Shown: piece by piece, positions 1-11,800 of the stretch
How the letters are laid out: each line of letters begins with the position of its first letter
Numbering within the stretch: the stretch's first letter is position 1
Source of the DNA: Nemopilema nomurai
Lineage: Eukaryota > Cnidaria > Scyphozoa > Rhizostomeae > Rhizostomatidae
Assembly (NCBI GenBank): GCA_003864495.1
Contig: ML133401.1
Location: forward strand, 5,447,189 to 5,511,188
Direction of reading: 5' to 3'
DNA: 64,000 nt
Translations under genes and position numbers: made by a program
The notes under the pieces: generated by a model
What the model saw: the letters and a program-made list of their open reading frames with translations, nothing else
Database searches by the model: none
What the model was told of the DNA's origin: nothing

Positions 1-1572
1 TTAAAACAGAGTACAGTGATTCTGCTGCAAATAAATTGATTGTTGCTTGGTAAGTCCTTTTTATTGTTTTTCAAATGTTATTCTGCTGCAGTAGTATGGA
101 ATGGAAGCAACATTTGTTGCCTGAAACTACTTCAGCTGATCCCTGATTAAAAGTAAGGCAGTTTCACCTGAAAAGTATTCAAGTCATTGCTGCTAGACAC
201 ACTAGAAAATTGCCTGTGTCCCTCTGTGTCAATAGAAATTTGTGTCTCTCCAAGATCCTGCCAGGATTTATTTTATAATTTGTTTAAACTTGGGGAGAAA
301 ATGATGGGGGGCTAAGACCTTTGTGAGGTGATTTCATTTTCCTGAAACTTTAGGCTTTAGAAACTGCCACAAGTAATTTAAAATCCTCAATTGATGCTCA
401 ATGAACATAGACATTTCTCATAGTTAAAAAGAGTTTCATGCCATTGAGAAGGGCGTTTCCTACCTTTAAAAGGGTGTAGTCTGAAAAGAATTTATGCCTC
501 TGTCAGTACATCTGCTTCATCTTGGCCACTGTTTGGTGGCTGGGGACTCCACTGTTTTGAGGGCTCAACCTGAATCAATTTTTGACAGTATCAGGTGGTT
601 CTACAAATCCATTTCAACTTTTAAGAAAGGCAATATATTGCAGGGATGAAATGATTATTCATACTTTAAATAATATCGGTATCATTTAGATTTTGGTCAA
701 ACAGCATTCTAAATGGCTGTTAAAATATATCACAGCTCAATATGTCTATCCATTGGCCACACCTACAGTTTTAAGGGGCAAAATGAGTAAAATTGCACAG
801 CTTTTAGGTTTTTACATTATCTGTAGGTTTTTATGTTAATAGTTGTGTCAAAAGAGTAACGAAATGATAAAATTTTGGCACATGTACTTTTGTATTGAAA
901 GGCCCAAACAATTATTGCTACCACTGTGTTTCACATAGCACTGAAATACTATCAAATTGGCATTGAAAGCTTTTAAAAAATGTTTGTTGATTTCCCATCA
1001 TTCAATTTTCAATTAATGATGAAGCTATTTGTTGCTTTTGTAAGTGTTTTTTCCATGTCAAATTATCAAGCAAAAGATAAAATGTTACCTTATTTCAGAT
1101 TTTAATTTTATTGCATTTTATGTTCATAGTTATCAACACAAATCTCAAATTTCACCTTTTGAAATTTATCATTTTGGCTCTAGTTTTGGCATGAAATAAA
1201 AGCCTGTGTTTTCAGCTCTTGGATAAATTTTCATTCTAACCTACAATTTTTTTTAAATTCACATCATATGATTTTTTAAGGTTGCAAAAGGCATTGGTTG
1301 CAGATGATGCAAAAAGGGAAACAATAAAGCTTATTGGACTTATGATAAAGAAGAAATTTGGACGATCTCTACCCCAAACAAAGGTTGCAAGATTAGTTAA
1401 AAAAGTATTTCCGAATGTAACAATGAAGCTTAAAGGCCCTACTGGTGGGATTATTTGGGGTGTTCATATTGACACTGCATACAGGCCAACTAGCAAGTGG
1501 ATGCAGAAAGCTCTTGCATGGTATTGTGACAGTTTCAATTGTCATTTTGATTCCTGTCATAGGCAAATTTAG
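1..1572 (+). CDS. 3' part of an unidentified gene with a winged-helix-like segment (partial)
   Basis: The window opens inside an exon. Positions 1-49 are open in frame (from base 3) and end at a GTAAGT donor. The next exon starts at 1281 after a TTTTTTAAG acceptor, and the split codon TG|G restores tryptophan in the same frame. That exon stays open to a TAG at 1570-1572; it could instead stop at a GTATTG donor after 1520. The joined peptide has a WL...ARLVKKVFPN...G...WGVHI pattern that weakly resembles the RFX-type winged-helix DNA-binding domain. This is my reading of the pattern, not a confident family call. If the donor at 1520 is used, phase permits splicing to an acceptor before 2119, making this and the next entry one gene. 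Confidence 0.45.
50..1280 (+). other. Intron of the partial first gene
   Basis: AT-rich intron between the exon ending at 49 and the exon starting at 1281. No coding segment, RNA gene or repeat was recognised. Confidence 0.5.
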
Positions 1573-2118
1573 TACAGCATTTTCCGAAATTGTCCCAAAC
1601 ACTCTCATCTTTGTTTTGTTGCCTATTGTTAGAGGGATGGAGATAAGTATTCCCAGGGAAGACAAAATTTCCCACCACTCAAGTTTGATTTAATTTTTGT
1701 CAGCATACTGTGGGCAATGTTTTCGCTAAATTTATTCACCATTATTACATTGACATTGTTTCATGCCATTCATAAATTGTACTTGTATTTTTTTCTGGTC
1801 AGTTATGATGTTGACTGGTATCCCATCAAAGTTTTTAAGCATGCAGTACTCATGTGTCTATAATTGATCTTTTTTTCTTGTGATAACCTTTACAAGAAGT
1901 TTGGTGATCATAGCTAATGCACATAACATTTAGAGTAGTAGAATGTAAAATTATGAAGTCATTAGTTTTATGACGGAATATTCTGCACATTTTTAACGTT
2001 ATTTGAGTACTTTTACCGGTGTTTATACCATAAAGAATTTGGAACTAGATGATTTGATTTGAATTTCAATTCGAACTTATTTCAAATCGATAGGAAGTAA
2101 TTAAAATGTGGTAACAAG

Positions 2119-5100
2119 TCTATCTTTATCAACAATGAAAATCTATCAACTCATTGACCCGATTCATGATATTCCCTACTTTAGGATCAGAGAGCTGTAC
2201 GAAGCTACAGAGTTATCATACTGTGAAAATGCTGCTATTCATTTCGACATATTAGCACAAAAACTTGGCATCGAAAAGCAATCAAGAGCAATATCGTTGC
2301 TTCAAGAAGCTTTTCCAAACATGCAATATAAAGAGGTAATGGACTGTCAAATGCTATTTGGCATTAGGCCAAAAAACAATGTCGAGGATGTGGAATTTCC
2401 TGAGTTCACCGAGGAAGAATTGTCCGTGAGTGACGAGGTGTTGCATTGTTTGGATGGAAGCAATGTCACGAATGAATCGTTCAATAGAAGATTGTTTGAA
2501 GAGCAAATTGCCAACTCGAGCAGCACTGTTACTTCGACACCCGGAGGTTGTTGTTGTTTTCGTTTATTTCTCGTTTGCCTCATTTCTCTTTTGCCTCGTT
2601 TCGCTTTTGCTTCATTTTTCTTGTGCAAGTCATTTTAGAGGCTGCAAACATCATCATTCCGTGCTGAAAGTTATTGTTGGTATAAGCATTACACACCCTT
2701 TACAAGTAGTTGTTCTCTAAGAGATGCGGACTGCAATTACGTAATGTTTTAAGTTTTGTGTTGTGGGGCGTTTCTGTGATTCAAGAAAATTTTCTGTGAA
2801 AAGTCGAAAAATAACTACGAAAAGTTTGCGTCTGACGATGTAGCATGATTTTCCTCCAAGTTATAATCCTAGACGTGCATGAACGAAAGCCTACACAGTT
2901 CACAGATCTTTTTGGTATGTTTGGTAAATTTTTTTGCATGTTTCTTTCTAGCTTCACATGTTGTGACGTCATCATCTGCATACGTGCAGGGTAAATGCAA
3001 ATACATGTTATACTTTTTTGTAATGCTAAAAAGCATTAATTCTTACATTTGCAATGTTCACAAGCTAGGGTTGTGTCTCTAGTTTTTCGAGTGGCCTTTT
3101 ATAAAGTCTCTACATAGTGTAAAATCCAACCAATCGCCTCAGGCAATTACCTGTACATTAAATTGTTTTATTGTCTTTTTTTATTGTATGTTTGTATGGC
3201 CAAGCAATGTAATAAATTAAGTCAAGTACACTGAAGAATATATTAACGAATAATTTGCTTTGTCATTAAATCAGTATTTCATTACCTTATGCACTGCTAG
3301 CCTCACGAGTTATTAAATTATTCGTCAATTAAAATATTAACCTTACCTGTACGAAATACTTATTTTAAGTAATGTACAACGTCAATGGATAGATAGAAGA
3401 TCTGTATAATTATATCGCAAATATATTGAGCATTTGAAAGAGTAATTATTGAGACCAGAACTAGTGAGTAATCTCCTTAAACGAGTACCATTCTGTCCAC
3501 CAGAATCAGACCTCCATCCCAAATCAACTTTTTCTGATCTGAAAGTGTTAGCGATACGGGACGATCTAAAGTCATTCCAAGATGTTGTCCAGGAGGAGCT
3601 CTCAGACATGAATACAAAAATCCTGCGCCTAGAGACGAACATGTCCGAAATCGCCAAGGATATTTGTAAGTTTCAACGCATTTTTTGTTCTGATGCAAAG
3701 TATTGTAACCCTATTGATCATTTAGAAATTCAAGGAACAAACGTCTGCGATTGACAGCTATTCTTGATGTGATATTTTCCATACATGATTATTATTGGAA
3801 TCCACACCCTAAACTTGTAGTTTGACCAAGATTTTGTTGTTTTTAAGTAGTTGGCTTTTTTAGATAGAATCTTCTTAACAAATACAAAATCCAATTTTAC
3901 ATTTAACTAATAAAAGCAAAGACACGTGATTCAGTTTCTTGACCCCAGGAGAGTTTTGCCCTAATTTCATCTACCAAGGCCTCCTTTCCTTACCTTAGGC
4001 CATGCTTTATATAAAGAAATCCTTTTCCAAAACATTGTTGCGCCCTTCGGGCAAATTTCTCGGGTTTTCTTTAACTAGTGAACTTTCTTTAATAATATGT
4101 TTAGAATACCTAACGGTATAAGCCTGTATTTTTCAGGATATCATCATTACTTATTCAATTTGTGATGATACAGTGCCTCTTTGTCGATAAAAGAACAATA
4201 AATGAGTATTACTCGGCCTAACTTGCCAATCATTAGTTGCCAGTGTGCGCTGTTGGATTTCCTCTGTTCTGTCAGGGAAACCTGCTGTTCTTCGCTGTCT
4301 GTTTTACAAATACCTTTTCATGAATATTGAATACTGTTTCTAAGCGTTGTCGTCTTGAATGATACAGAACAGTTTTCCAGTGTGTCAAGACAAACCTCTT
4401 TCATGCGCGTATTTACACAACAGTTTTCTTTTTCTTTCTTTTCGGAACGGAACGGTTCTTTTCTGTTTTGGCTGATGATTTTAGTACTTGCTTCCGATTT
4501 GATCTCAATCCGATTTGTTCGCAATCCGATTTTACTTTATAGATCAAGTTATTCAATTTTTAAGAGACCGTTATATCCTTCTTTATGCCAACGTTGTTTA
4601 TTTTTCGTTTCATTTGAAAGTTCTGCTAGCAGCTCTAAGTTTTCATAAATACTTTTGAGACGTTGACTCTAGAAGAAGCAGAACCTTCTGTGCTGGCCGT
4701 TTTTACCAAAGCCGAATGTCACAACGTCCTTTTACAAACAAAGGACACTTTAAAGCGACATTTTGAAGGTTTTTCGTGTGCTGTTACACCCTAAGCTGTT
4801 CTTGGTGAAGCAAAGCTGGCAAATTACGAACTCATAACATCACTATAACAACTGCTTCCTGAAATACCTACTTCGGTCTGTTTTAGAACCCACTGATCCG
4901 TTTTTATTGTGTATTCTTTTTGGTGTGAAAGTAGTGGCTATTAACGATTCATAATTGTTATGTACTGCTTTCCTTTGATATGTGAATAGGAGGGACAAAG
5001 TTTTTTGTTTGACCAGGTGCCTTAAAGCACCTTTGCGACAGCCGTTGGTCTGTATCGGGCGTGTAATTGACTACTCGACCTGGATGCTTATCTACTGATT

Positions 5101-5875
5101 TGAACAGCTTTGGAACATTACCAGGTCCTTTAAATATAAGCACGTCCTTAGAACATTACCAACTCACCGGCCTAGTTGTACGCAAATGTTTTTCATTCTT
5201 CCTTACTTGTTAGCGAGAAAGGCGATTTCAACTTTGACAAAATTTACAAGCAGGCTTGCAGGCTTGTCACTTTGTAACTGCATTTTTAAAGAAGCTTTAA
5301 GAAAACTCCCCCTTTAATAAGTATGCAAAAATTGGTTCCGCTCTTTCTAGCTCTTACCACTATTACCAGATGTGAAAAACCGAGGGCAGGATTTTTCTCA
5401 AACCTAACCAATCTTTGGAAGTACAGGAGGCAAGCCTTTTCAAGCTAAGAAGGAATTTCAAAATTGTGCATTCAACATGAGAGAATTCAATTTGGTCTAA
5501 ACTCAGAATTTTGTAGGAGGCATTATTTTTGAAAATACAAAGTAAATTATATAAATAACTCTTTTGGTAAACATCAACTTGGAGTATTACAGCGTTCGGT
5601 AGATTATTATTTGTGTGTGTTTTGATGTTGGTTGTTTAATTTGCGTGTTTGTTTTAGCCCACATTAAGGATGAAGTGAGCAAGCTGATCAAGGACAATGC
5701 AAAGTCGGTCCAGCAGAAAGACTCGCTCATTATTCAGTTGCAACAGACGTTGATCATGTTGTGTCAACAGCAGCTACAGAAGTTTATCCCAGGTGATCAG
5801 GCCTTCCCCGAGCAGGCTTTGTCGACGCTACTGCAGAAAGGCTTGGTCAGCCAGGGCGACAATGCCGAAAGCTGA
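2119..5875 (+). CDS. Unidentified gene: winged-helix-like N-terminal segment plus C-terminal coiled coil
   Basis: Three exons fit in phase. They are 2119 (or the ATG at 2135) to 2546, 3459-3665 and 5658-5875, with stop TGA at 5873. The junctions G|AA and T|CC both keep frame. If translation starts at ATG 2135 the product is about 278 residues. The first exon has an AISLLQEAFPNMQYKEV...LFGIRP stretch, laid out like the ARLVKKVFPN...WGVHI stretch encoded just upstream, so both may be diverged RFX-like winged helices. An acidic linker follows. The last two exons encode a heptad-rich helix (DLKSFQDVVQEELSDMNTK, then DSLIIQLQQTLIMLCQQQ) that is probably a dimerising coiled coil. The donor after 2546 (GTTGTT) is weak. 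I do not recognise the gene; a nuclear DNA-binding role is only suggested. Confidence 0.5.
3666..5657 (+). other. Intron before the last exon of the coiled-coil gene
   Basis: It starts at a good GTAAGT donor and ends at TTTGTTTTAG. Short open frames inside (around 4355-4648) are AT-rich and show no domain pattern. Confidence 0.5.
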
Positions 5876-8750
5876 CCGCAACACTTTGCAACTCGACTCA
5901 AATGCGCGGTGCCGCAATGCACCGGACCTCACTCTTTAACGAATGCCCGCAATCTTGATCGCAGCGCCCTAGTCCGACCGCCGCCTGTCGACTCGTAGGC
6001 AGAGACGAGAACAAAATGTTGCTTTTCACGAAAGCAATGATTAGTGTTCTGTGTTCATATGAAGCTACAAGCTTGCTGAAAGCCCCGTGCCACAGTGTTG
6101 TAGTGCCTTCGGCTCTTGTGTTCTCCAGCCTTTGCGCTGTGTGGTGTCTTCTGTGCTGCTCTTCATTTCACTACATAGCCAGGACATATGAGGAGCGGCG
6201 ATTGACAACTTGACTGCGTTGCTTGTACCTCCAGAGACCCGAAGACTTTCCTTTTTGGTAAAGCCCTTAACACAAGTTCGTATCTGCCTGAAGGAAATTT
6301 CCTTGTGATTAGGTGAAAAATAACTAGCCTGATGCTGCCAATCCTTACAACCATTTACACTAGATGAACTATCTTGTCGAGAAGAGCCAATTGGGAACAT
6401 TTTTCTACTAACTTAATATTGACTCTAAGAGCTTCGAGCAAGCCAGGTGATAAAGCTTGTGATTTTACAGGCTCGATGCAGATATACCCCTAACACCCCA
6501 TGCCTCCATGTCATCTAGTTGGCTGCCAAACCTAGTGGATAATGGTTTATGAAATTTTGTTCAGTTTTCTTCGTTGCTTAACGCCCAGTTATTCATATTA
6601 GTCCTAGGAAGGGGGTAGTACAATACTTATTTCGGTTTGTCCAAAATTAGAGTTACTTTGAAGCATTTCACCAGTAACGATTTGTAGATAATATGGTTTT
6701 GATATTCCAGTTTATTTGTATTGTCTTCATTGTTGTGCGAGGCTCTTCCTCCATGTGGCAACTCTGCAGCACATGTTCTGATGGTCACTCAAACCCAAAT
6801 GATCAGACAGGTTGAAGGTAAGATGCCTGATGAGATTTCGATAAGTCAAAGCAGATGGGAACAAAACAGGCTGCTAAAGAACTCTCTATCACATTAAAAT
6901 GTGCAATAAGATTCTACTGGTAAAGATGTTTGAGTGTACTGGCAGGTTAAAGGGAACCAGGTAGATAGAGAGTTGCTACCCTTTGCTGTCACGGTGCTAG
7001 GAGAAGTTAAGGTAAAATCAGTCTAATACTTGTCACCATTTTGGCTCGTTCTCTATCAATAGTAAAAGAAGCATAGAATGAGCAGCCTGTGTTTTTGGCG
7101 TGGACTTTACACACCCATTCTTTTTGCAGATATAATCTCTCTTAACAAACTGGCGTCCCAAGCCTTCGTCTGGGAAATTCACTTCTCTCTAATCGCTTCA
7201 GGCACCTCGCTCTGTTTGAAAGCCTACCAAAGTTTCTTCAAGCTGACTCCAAAGATGAAAAGAACAAGCAAGGACTGTCTCTATGCATAAAATGATTTTT
7301 GTCGGTGCCTCCGCGATGTCGCGAAGTTTCGAGCTAAAAAAGACGAATGTCTACTCATGTCTTTTCTGAACAGACAGACTGGATATTTCATGCGGTTTTT
7401 TGTATACATAGGTAAAGCTGATCCAATTAAATAAAGATCATGTTTAAGTGATTGGAATGAAAACTTTTATAAACATCCATATGTTTCCCCTGTTGCTTTG
7501 ATACGCGATCACTGGATTTAGGCTGACCAGTTCTTGCGCAAGGGTCGACAAGGTCAAGAAGAGGTCTTGAACCGAGTCACTTTGAGGTCAAAGTTGAGAC
7601 GGGTGCTTGGTCGTACTACTGCAGTATGAAATAGTGGTGAGAGAAAGGGCCGGACAAATCCATGACGTTTGCCACATATGGGAACTAGGGGGTACTCGGA
7701 GGGGAGAGGGGACCGAGATATAGTAGCGTTTAATGATCTCGAGTGACATCGCCAACACTCGAAACTCCTGGCATTGTTTGGCCACAAAAAGTAGGCCTGT
7801 TTCGCCCACACATTCTGCCACTGATGTTGCCTCAATTTTTGCATCAATATTTGATTTTGCGTTTCATCCATAACGGAAACTGTTCTGAAACTCTGCGTCT
7901 TAAAGACTAGCTAATCACTTGAGATTAAATAAGGCTTCACAAGTATCTCTTCGACTTGCCTAGTTTATGTTAGTGCCAATGTGTCTTTTTTCGGCGTTTA
8001 TCGCATCTCAGGACAAAATCTCAGGCTTTGACGTCAAAATATCATCAGTACGTTTTCGCATGTTTCTGTTGAACGCGATTTAAATGTGCCTAAAGTTTCT
8101 TCCTGCTTGCACCCGATTTCGCCAAAAGCACAATGTTGGATTGCGATGTCACGTGAGAGAACCGGGCGTTTTTCCAATAAGTTGAAGTATGCTCATGAAG
8201 GCATGTAAGAAATCGTGTTGGTAAGAAATCGTGTTGGTAAGAAATCGTGTTGGTAAGAAATCATAGGTTTCCCCGGCTAAAGACTCAGCCATGCTTTTTA
8301 GATTTTTATGTGAAGGCAAGTCAGATTACTAGCGCTTTGGGATTGAAACCCCTGACACGAAATAATTAATCGCAATTCGCAGGAATATCAGTGAGTCATC
8401 TTTGTGGGTGAGTTTTCACAAAGGAACGTCACTGACTTCCCCAGCAACGCTATTCCAGGAACCGGAAGACACAGGGGACAGAAGGGCACACTATTCAACC
8501 TTCATACTCGCCTTCCTGGCACAAATTTTCAACAGTTTCCAAGCTTTCTGTTTCTAGAATGATAACCCTCTGTCTTGCTTTTCAAAACGCCTTAGATTTG
8601 GTTCAAAATCATAAAGCCATACGAAGCCAAGAAGTGTCCTGCCCATCACAGCTTTGCATACCCCCGTCTTTTGATGGCACGGTCTTTGGTGTGAGAAACA
8701 TCAAAAGATTAACAGTACTCTCCGACTGTTTACGTTAGCGCCATCAACAG
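5876..8750. other. 3' untranslated and intergenic region before the large ZP gene
   Basis: It holds the 3' UTR of the coiled-coil gene. Candidate poly(A) signals are ATTAAA at 6893 and AATAAA at 7430. On the minus strand at 7588-7871 two overlapping frames look mildly protein-like (VAECVGETGLLFVAKQ in one) but have no start, splice or family support. They may be a decayed exon. A 16-bp tandem repeat lies at 8206-8263. Confidence 0.4.
8206..8263. repeat. 16-bp tandem repeat, about 3.6 copies
   Basis: Three identical copies of TAAGAAATCGTGTTGG are followed by a partial fourth. Confidence 0.9.
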
Positions 8751-8757
8751 TATAAAG
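8751..8757 (+). promoter_or_regulatory. TATA box of the GWC-ZP gene
   Basis: TATAAAG lies 70 bp before the ATG at 8821, a position that fits a short 5' UTR. The other GWC gene has the same heptamer at a similar distance. Predicted from sequence only. Confidence 0.55.
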
Positions 8758-8820
8758 AACCAGCCTAAAACGCTAACAAGCATTTAATCGGTGCGATTTC
8801 CTTGCGATAAGTCTGCAAAA

Positions 8821-8896
8821 ATGGCTGCTGCAGGATTGGTCGCCATCCTGTTTTTCGCCAACTTCTTTGGGGAATTTTCTCGCATCGCCGCAGCAG
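8821..8896 (+). CDS. GWC-ZP gene exon 1: signal peptide
   Basis: ATG follows CTGCAAAA. The exon encodes Met then a hydrophobic core (GLVAILFFANFF) and an AAA-type cleavage region. It ends at a consensus GTGAGT donor in phase 1. The open frame runs about 480 bases into the intron but loses any domain character. The TATA box 70 bp upstream supports this start. Confidence 0.85.
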
Positions 8897-11800
8897 GTGA
8901 GTCAAACGGAGTACGATTTGTGATTAGATTATATGCACATTGTTTATCCGATTTGTTTACTCGTTTCCACATTTATCAAATTACATTAATTTCCGTGCAG
9001 GTTAATTTCTATAGACAAGGATGGTTTGTCTCAATGCCATTATTTCCATCTGAACAGGGCCACAGGTCGTGGTGGCTCTTTTGTTGTGGATATTTCTTTA
9101 CCAGTAATACATCCACGGTATTATCAATATATCTTTTTCTTATTGGTAAGGGAGCATTGATCTGCAACTTCAACGCAGTATTTCGAAGGAGATTCCCAAA
9201 CTTGAACCAAAGCAGAGAAGTATTACCTTCAACTGCAGGTAAAAGAGACATGAAACGTGATCCCTTTACGTGCAATCCAGCCCGCCGTGACCTTGTCGCC
9301 CCTGGACATGGTGCAGAATTTTCCCTTCTCGCGAAATTTGGCCCAACAGCGGTCCAGAAAATTCCAATTCTAGCATGTTAGTTACAATTTAGCATGGTAA
9401 CTGAAGACATACAAAGTGTTTTGGCCAATTGTTGGCCAAGAGTTTCGTGAAAATAGAAAGTTTTTGCCACCATTCGACTAGGTAGAAATCAGTTGATATT
9501 GATATCAGAAGTCATGCAGGTAGCAAGAAGCCCATTAAGTTAGACACCAACTTAGATGGCCCGGAATCTAATTCGATGCAAAGTTTCATTGTAGCCATGA
9601 AGTTTTGATTTGGAGAAGCGGGTAGATGGACCGTTTAGAAAACCCAAAGCAGAAAACCCTAAAAAGAGAACGATATTGACGCCTGCAAATCAATATTTAA
9701 TCTTCTTCTGAAATCTCTTGCTTCCGCTATTTATTGCAACTGCCTTTATTAATAGCTTCACGTGAAAGTTTCTTTGCAGCAGCTGTGTCTGCTGTTAAGG
9801 TTTTTCCTTCTTTCTACTCAAGCCTCTTGGTAATGGAGACATCGATTCACTTGGCATCGATATTTGCCTTGGGCTTTCTACATCAATCTCATTTCTCTCA
9901 ACGGGCTCCAGGAGGCTTATTTCAAAACGGTAGCAATAACGAAAGAAACAGGAAGGTTCCTCAATGACCTCATGCTATGAAATTTGCGTGGCCAATAGAT
10001 GTTTACGTATCGGTATTTCCATCTTCCTCACAATCCTTTATAAACACTGTTGGCAAACCCCGCATTTTAGGGCAAGGCCTTCCTTTTGCTTGCCGATGCA
10101 AATCTTTTCCGACCAACAATCTCTGCCTTTTTCAATTCCGTTTATTTTTAAACTGTTATCATCTCCTCCGGATGATGGCTGCGAGATAGCAAATTCAGTT
10201 TTTAGTAGTGGTTAACTCTAGTACTATGTACAGGTAATAGGTCTATTGACTTGAAAGTAACACTTGAATGCTAGGACCATCCGGTAGAGGTTTTCCTGGA
10301 TTACACAGACTCTGAGTAAATGTTGTTGCTCTTTCCGCCATGAAAGCTGAATTAATTGGCTATCTTGCTCGTTTCATCTGTTCTTAATCTTTTTAAATGT
10401 GTCATAAAGTTTTACATGTGCACTACTGAATTATAGTGAATAATGGTTTTAAGATTCATTATAGCACTTAGCTTTTGCTATAAACAAAGTTTACATACTC
10501 ACTGAAGCTACGACCTTGCCTTGGTATCCTATAAACCCAGCCCTAAATCATTACCAGGTTTTTCTTTATATCAGATGATCTTCAACATAAGTCTCGATAT
10601 TTATACTCAATAAGAACCTCGTCCTCGTTTTTCAAGCGCCTCGTTTTAAAGCCTGGCTGTCTGTGTCCCTGTGTCCTTGTTCGGAAGACTGTCCCTGGCT
10701 TGGGCAGTCTATGACCCCCCTCACATGAACTATTTCATGCCGGTCTGAGTCTCAGGTCGACTTGAAATTTGATGGTGCGTGCTCCCGCTCACATGGAAAG
10801 TTTCAAACCGCGTTAAAAACGCCACAGGGCTTTGCACATGCGCATTTACGGCAAAATTCAGATCAAAACAATCATGGCGCCCAATTATTTGCAGCAAAAG
10901 GTTTATTTCATACCAGGTGTTGATATCTATTTTGGTTGCTTCGGCAACTGTATTCTATTTTGTTTCTTCGACTTATGTTTCAAGCAAACATCCTTTGTCA
11001 AGAAATCGCTCTTTAAAAAAAAAAACTTGACTTTACTTTCTTCCGAGAGTTTTCTTGACGTCCAACAGAAGCCGAAATAGATCTTGGCGAAATAAGCTGT
11101 ATCTTGCCCAAATCAATGATATAGTTAAGACTCGAAAAAAAGTTTCTATAATGCAAATCTGCATCAAATCTTCTTAACAATGAGTCAGCTTCCATTTAAA
11201 AACATGTAAAAAACCATTCTTGAATTACCTCCTATGTAAATTTTAATCAATAGAAAGTACAAATAGATCTCGAAATAAGCTGTATCCCAGAACTCTAATT
11301 TGCATCTCAAAGTGCAATGTAGTTTCTCCAGGAGTTTCCATTTCGTCCCGACTTGGAAGCCTTTTCTGCTCACATTCGGATTTCGAGTCGACCTGAAATT
11401 TCAGACCGACCTGAACAACCGGGACGAATTCAAGTCGACCTGAGTTTCATTTTGCTTTTTCGCTCACCTCGAGGGCACAGACCATGGATGGGATTGAATC
11501 TCAGGTCGGTCTGAGTTCAGTTTTAAAAAGTTTTAAGGCAGGGAAATTTTGAGGGCTTTCTACGTGACTTGTTTGCAATGGTTTTTAGCCTTTGGTGAAA
11601 GTCTAAACCGAGATGCTAATTATGTTTTCTACGTTTAGCGAAATGCACTCAAGCTGGGAGAGACTACAATCCGGGCCAATGGATAAAGAAAGACTGCAAT
11701 AAATGGTATTTGTCTTATCCCTTCTTGATCAAGCGCCGAATAGTATCTATTGCAATAAATAAAGGCTGGTCAAAATAGATATCAACTTTATGCCTAAAGA

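Noticed and set aside
7588..7871. Minus-strand overlapping frames, one with VAECVGETGLLFVAKQ
   Set aside because: Somewhat protein-like, but there is no start, splice chain or family match. At most a decayed exon.
8897..9381. Continuation of the signal-peptide frame for about 160 residues
   Set aside because: It begins at a consensus GTGAGT donor, loses all domain character, and the pacifastin-like exon matches phase 1.
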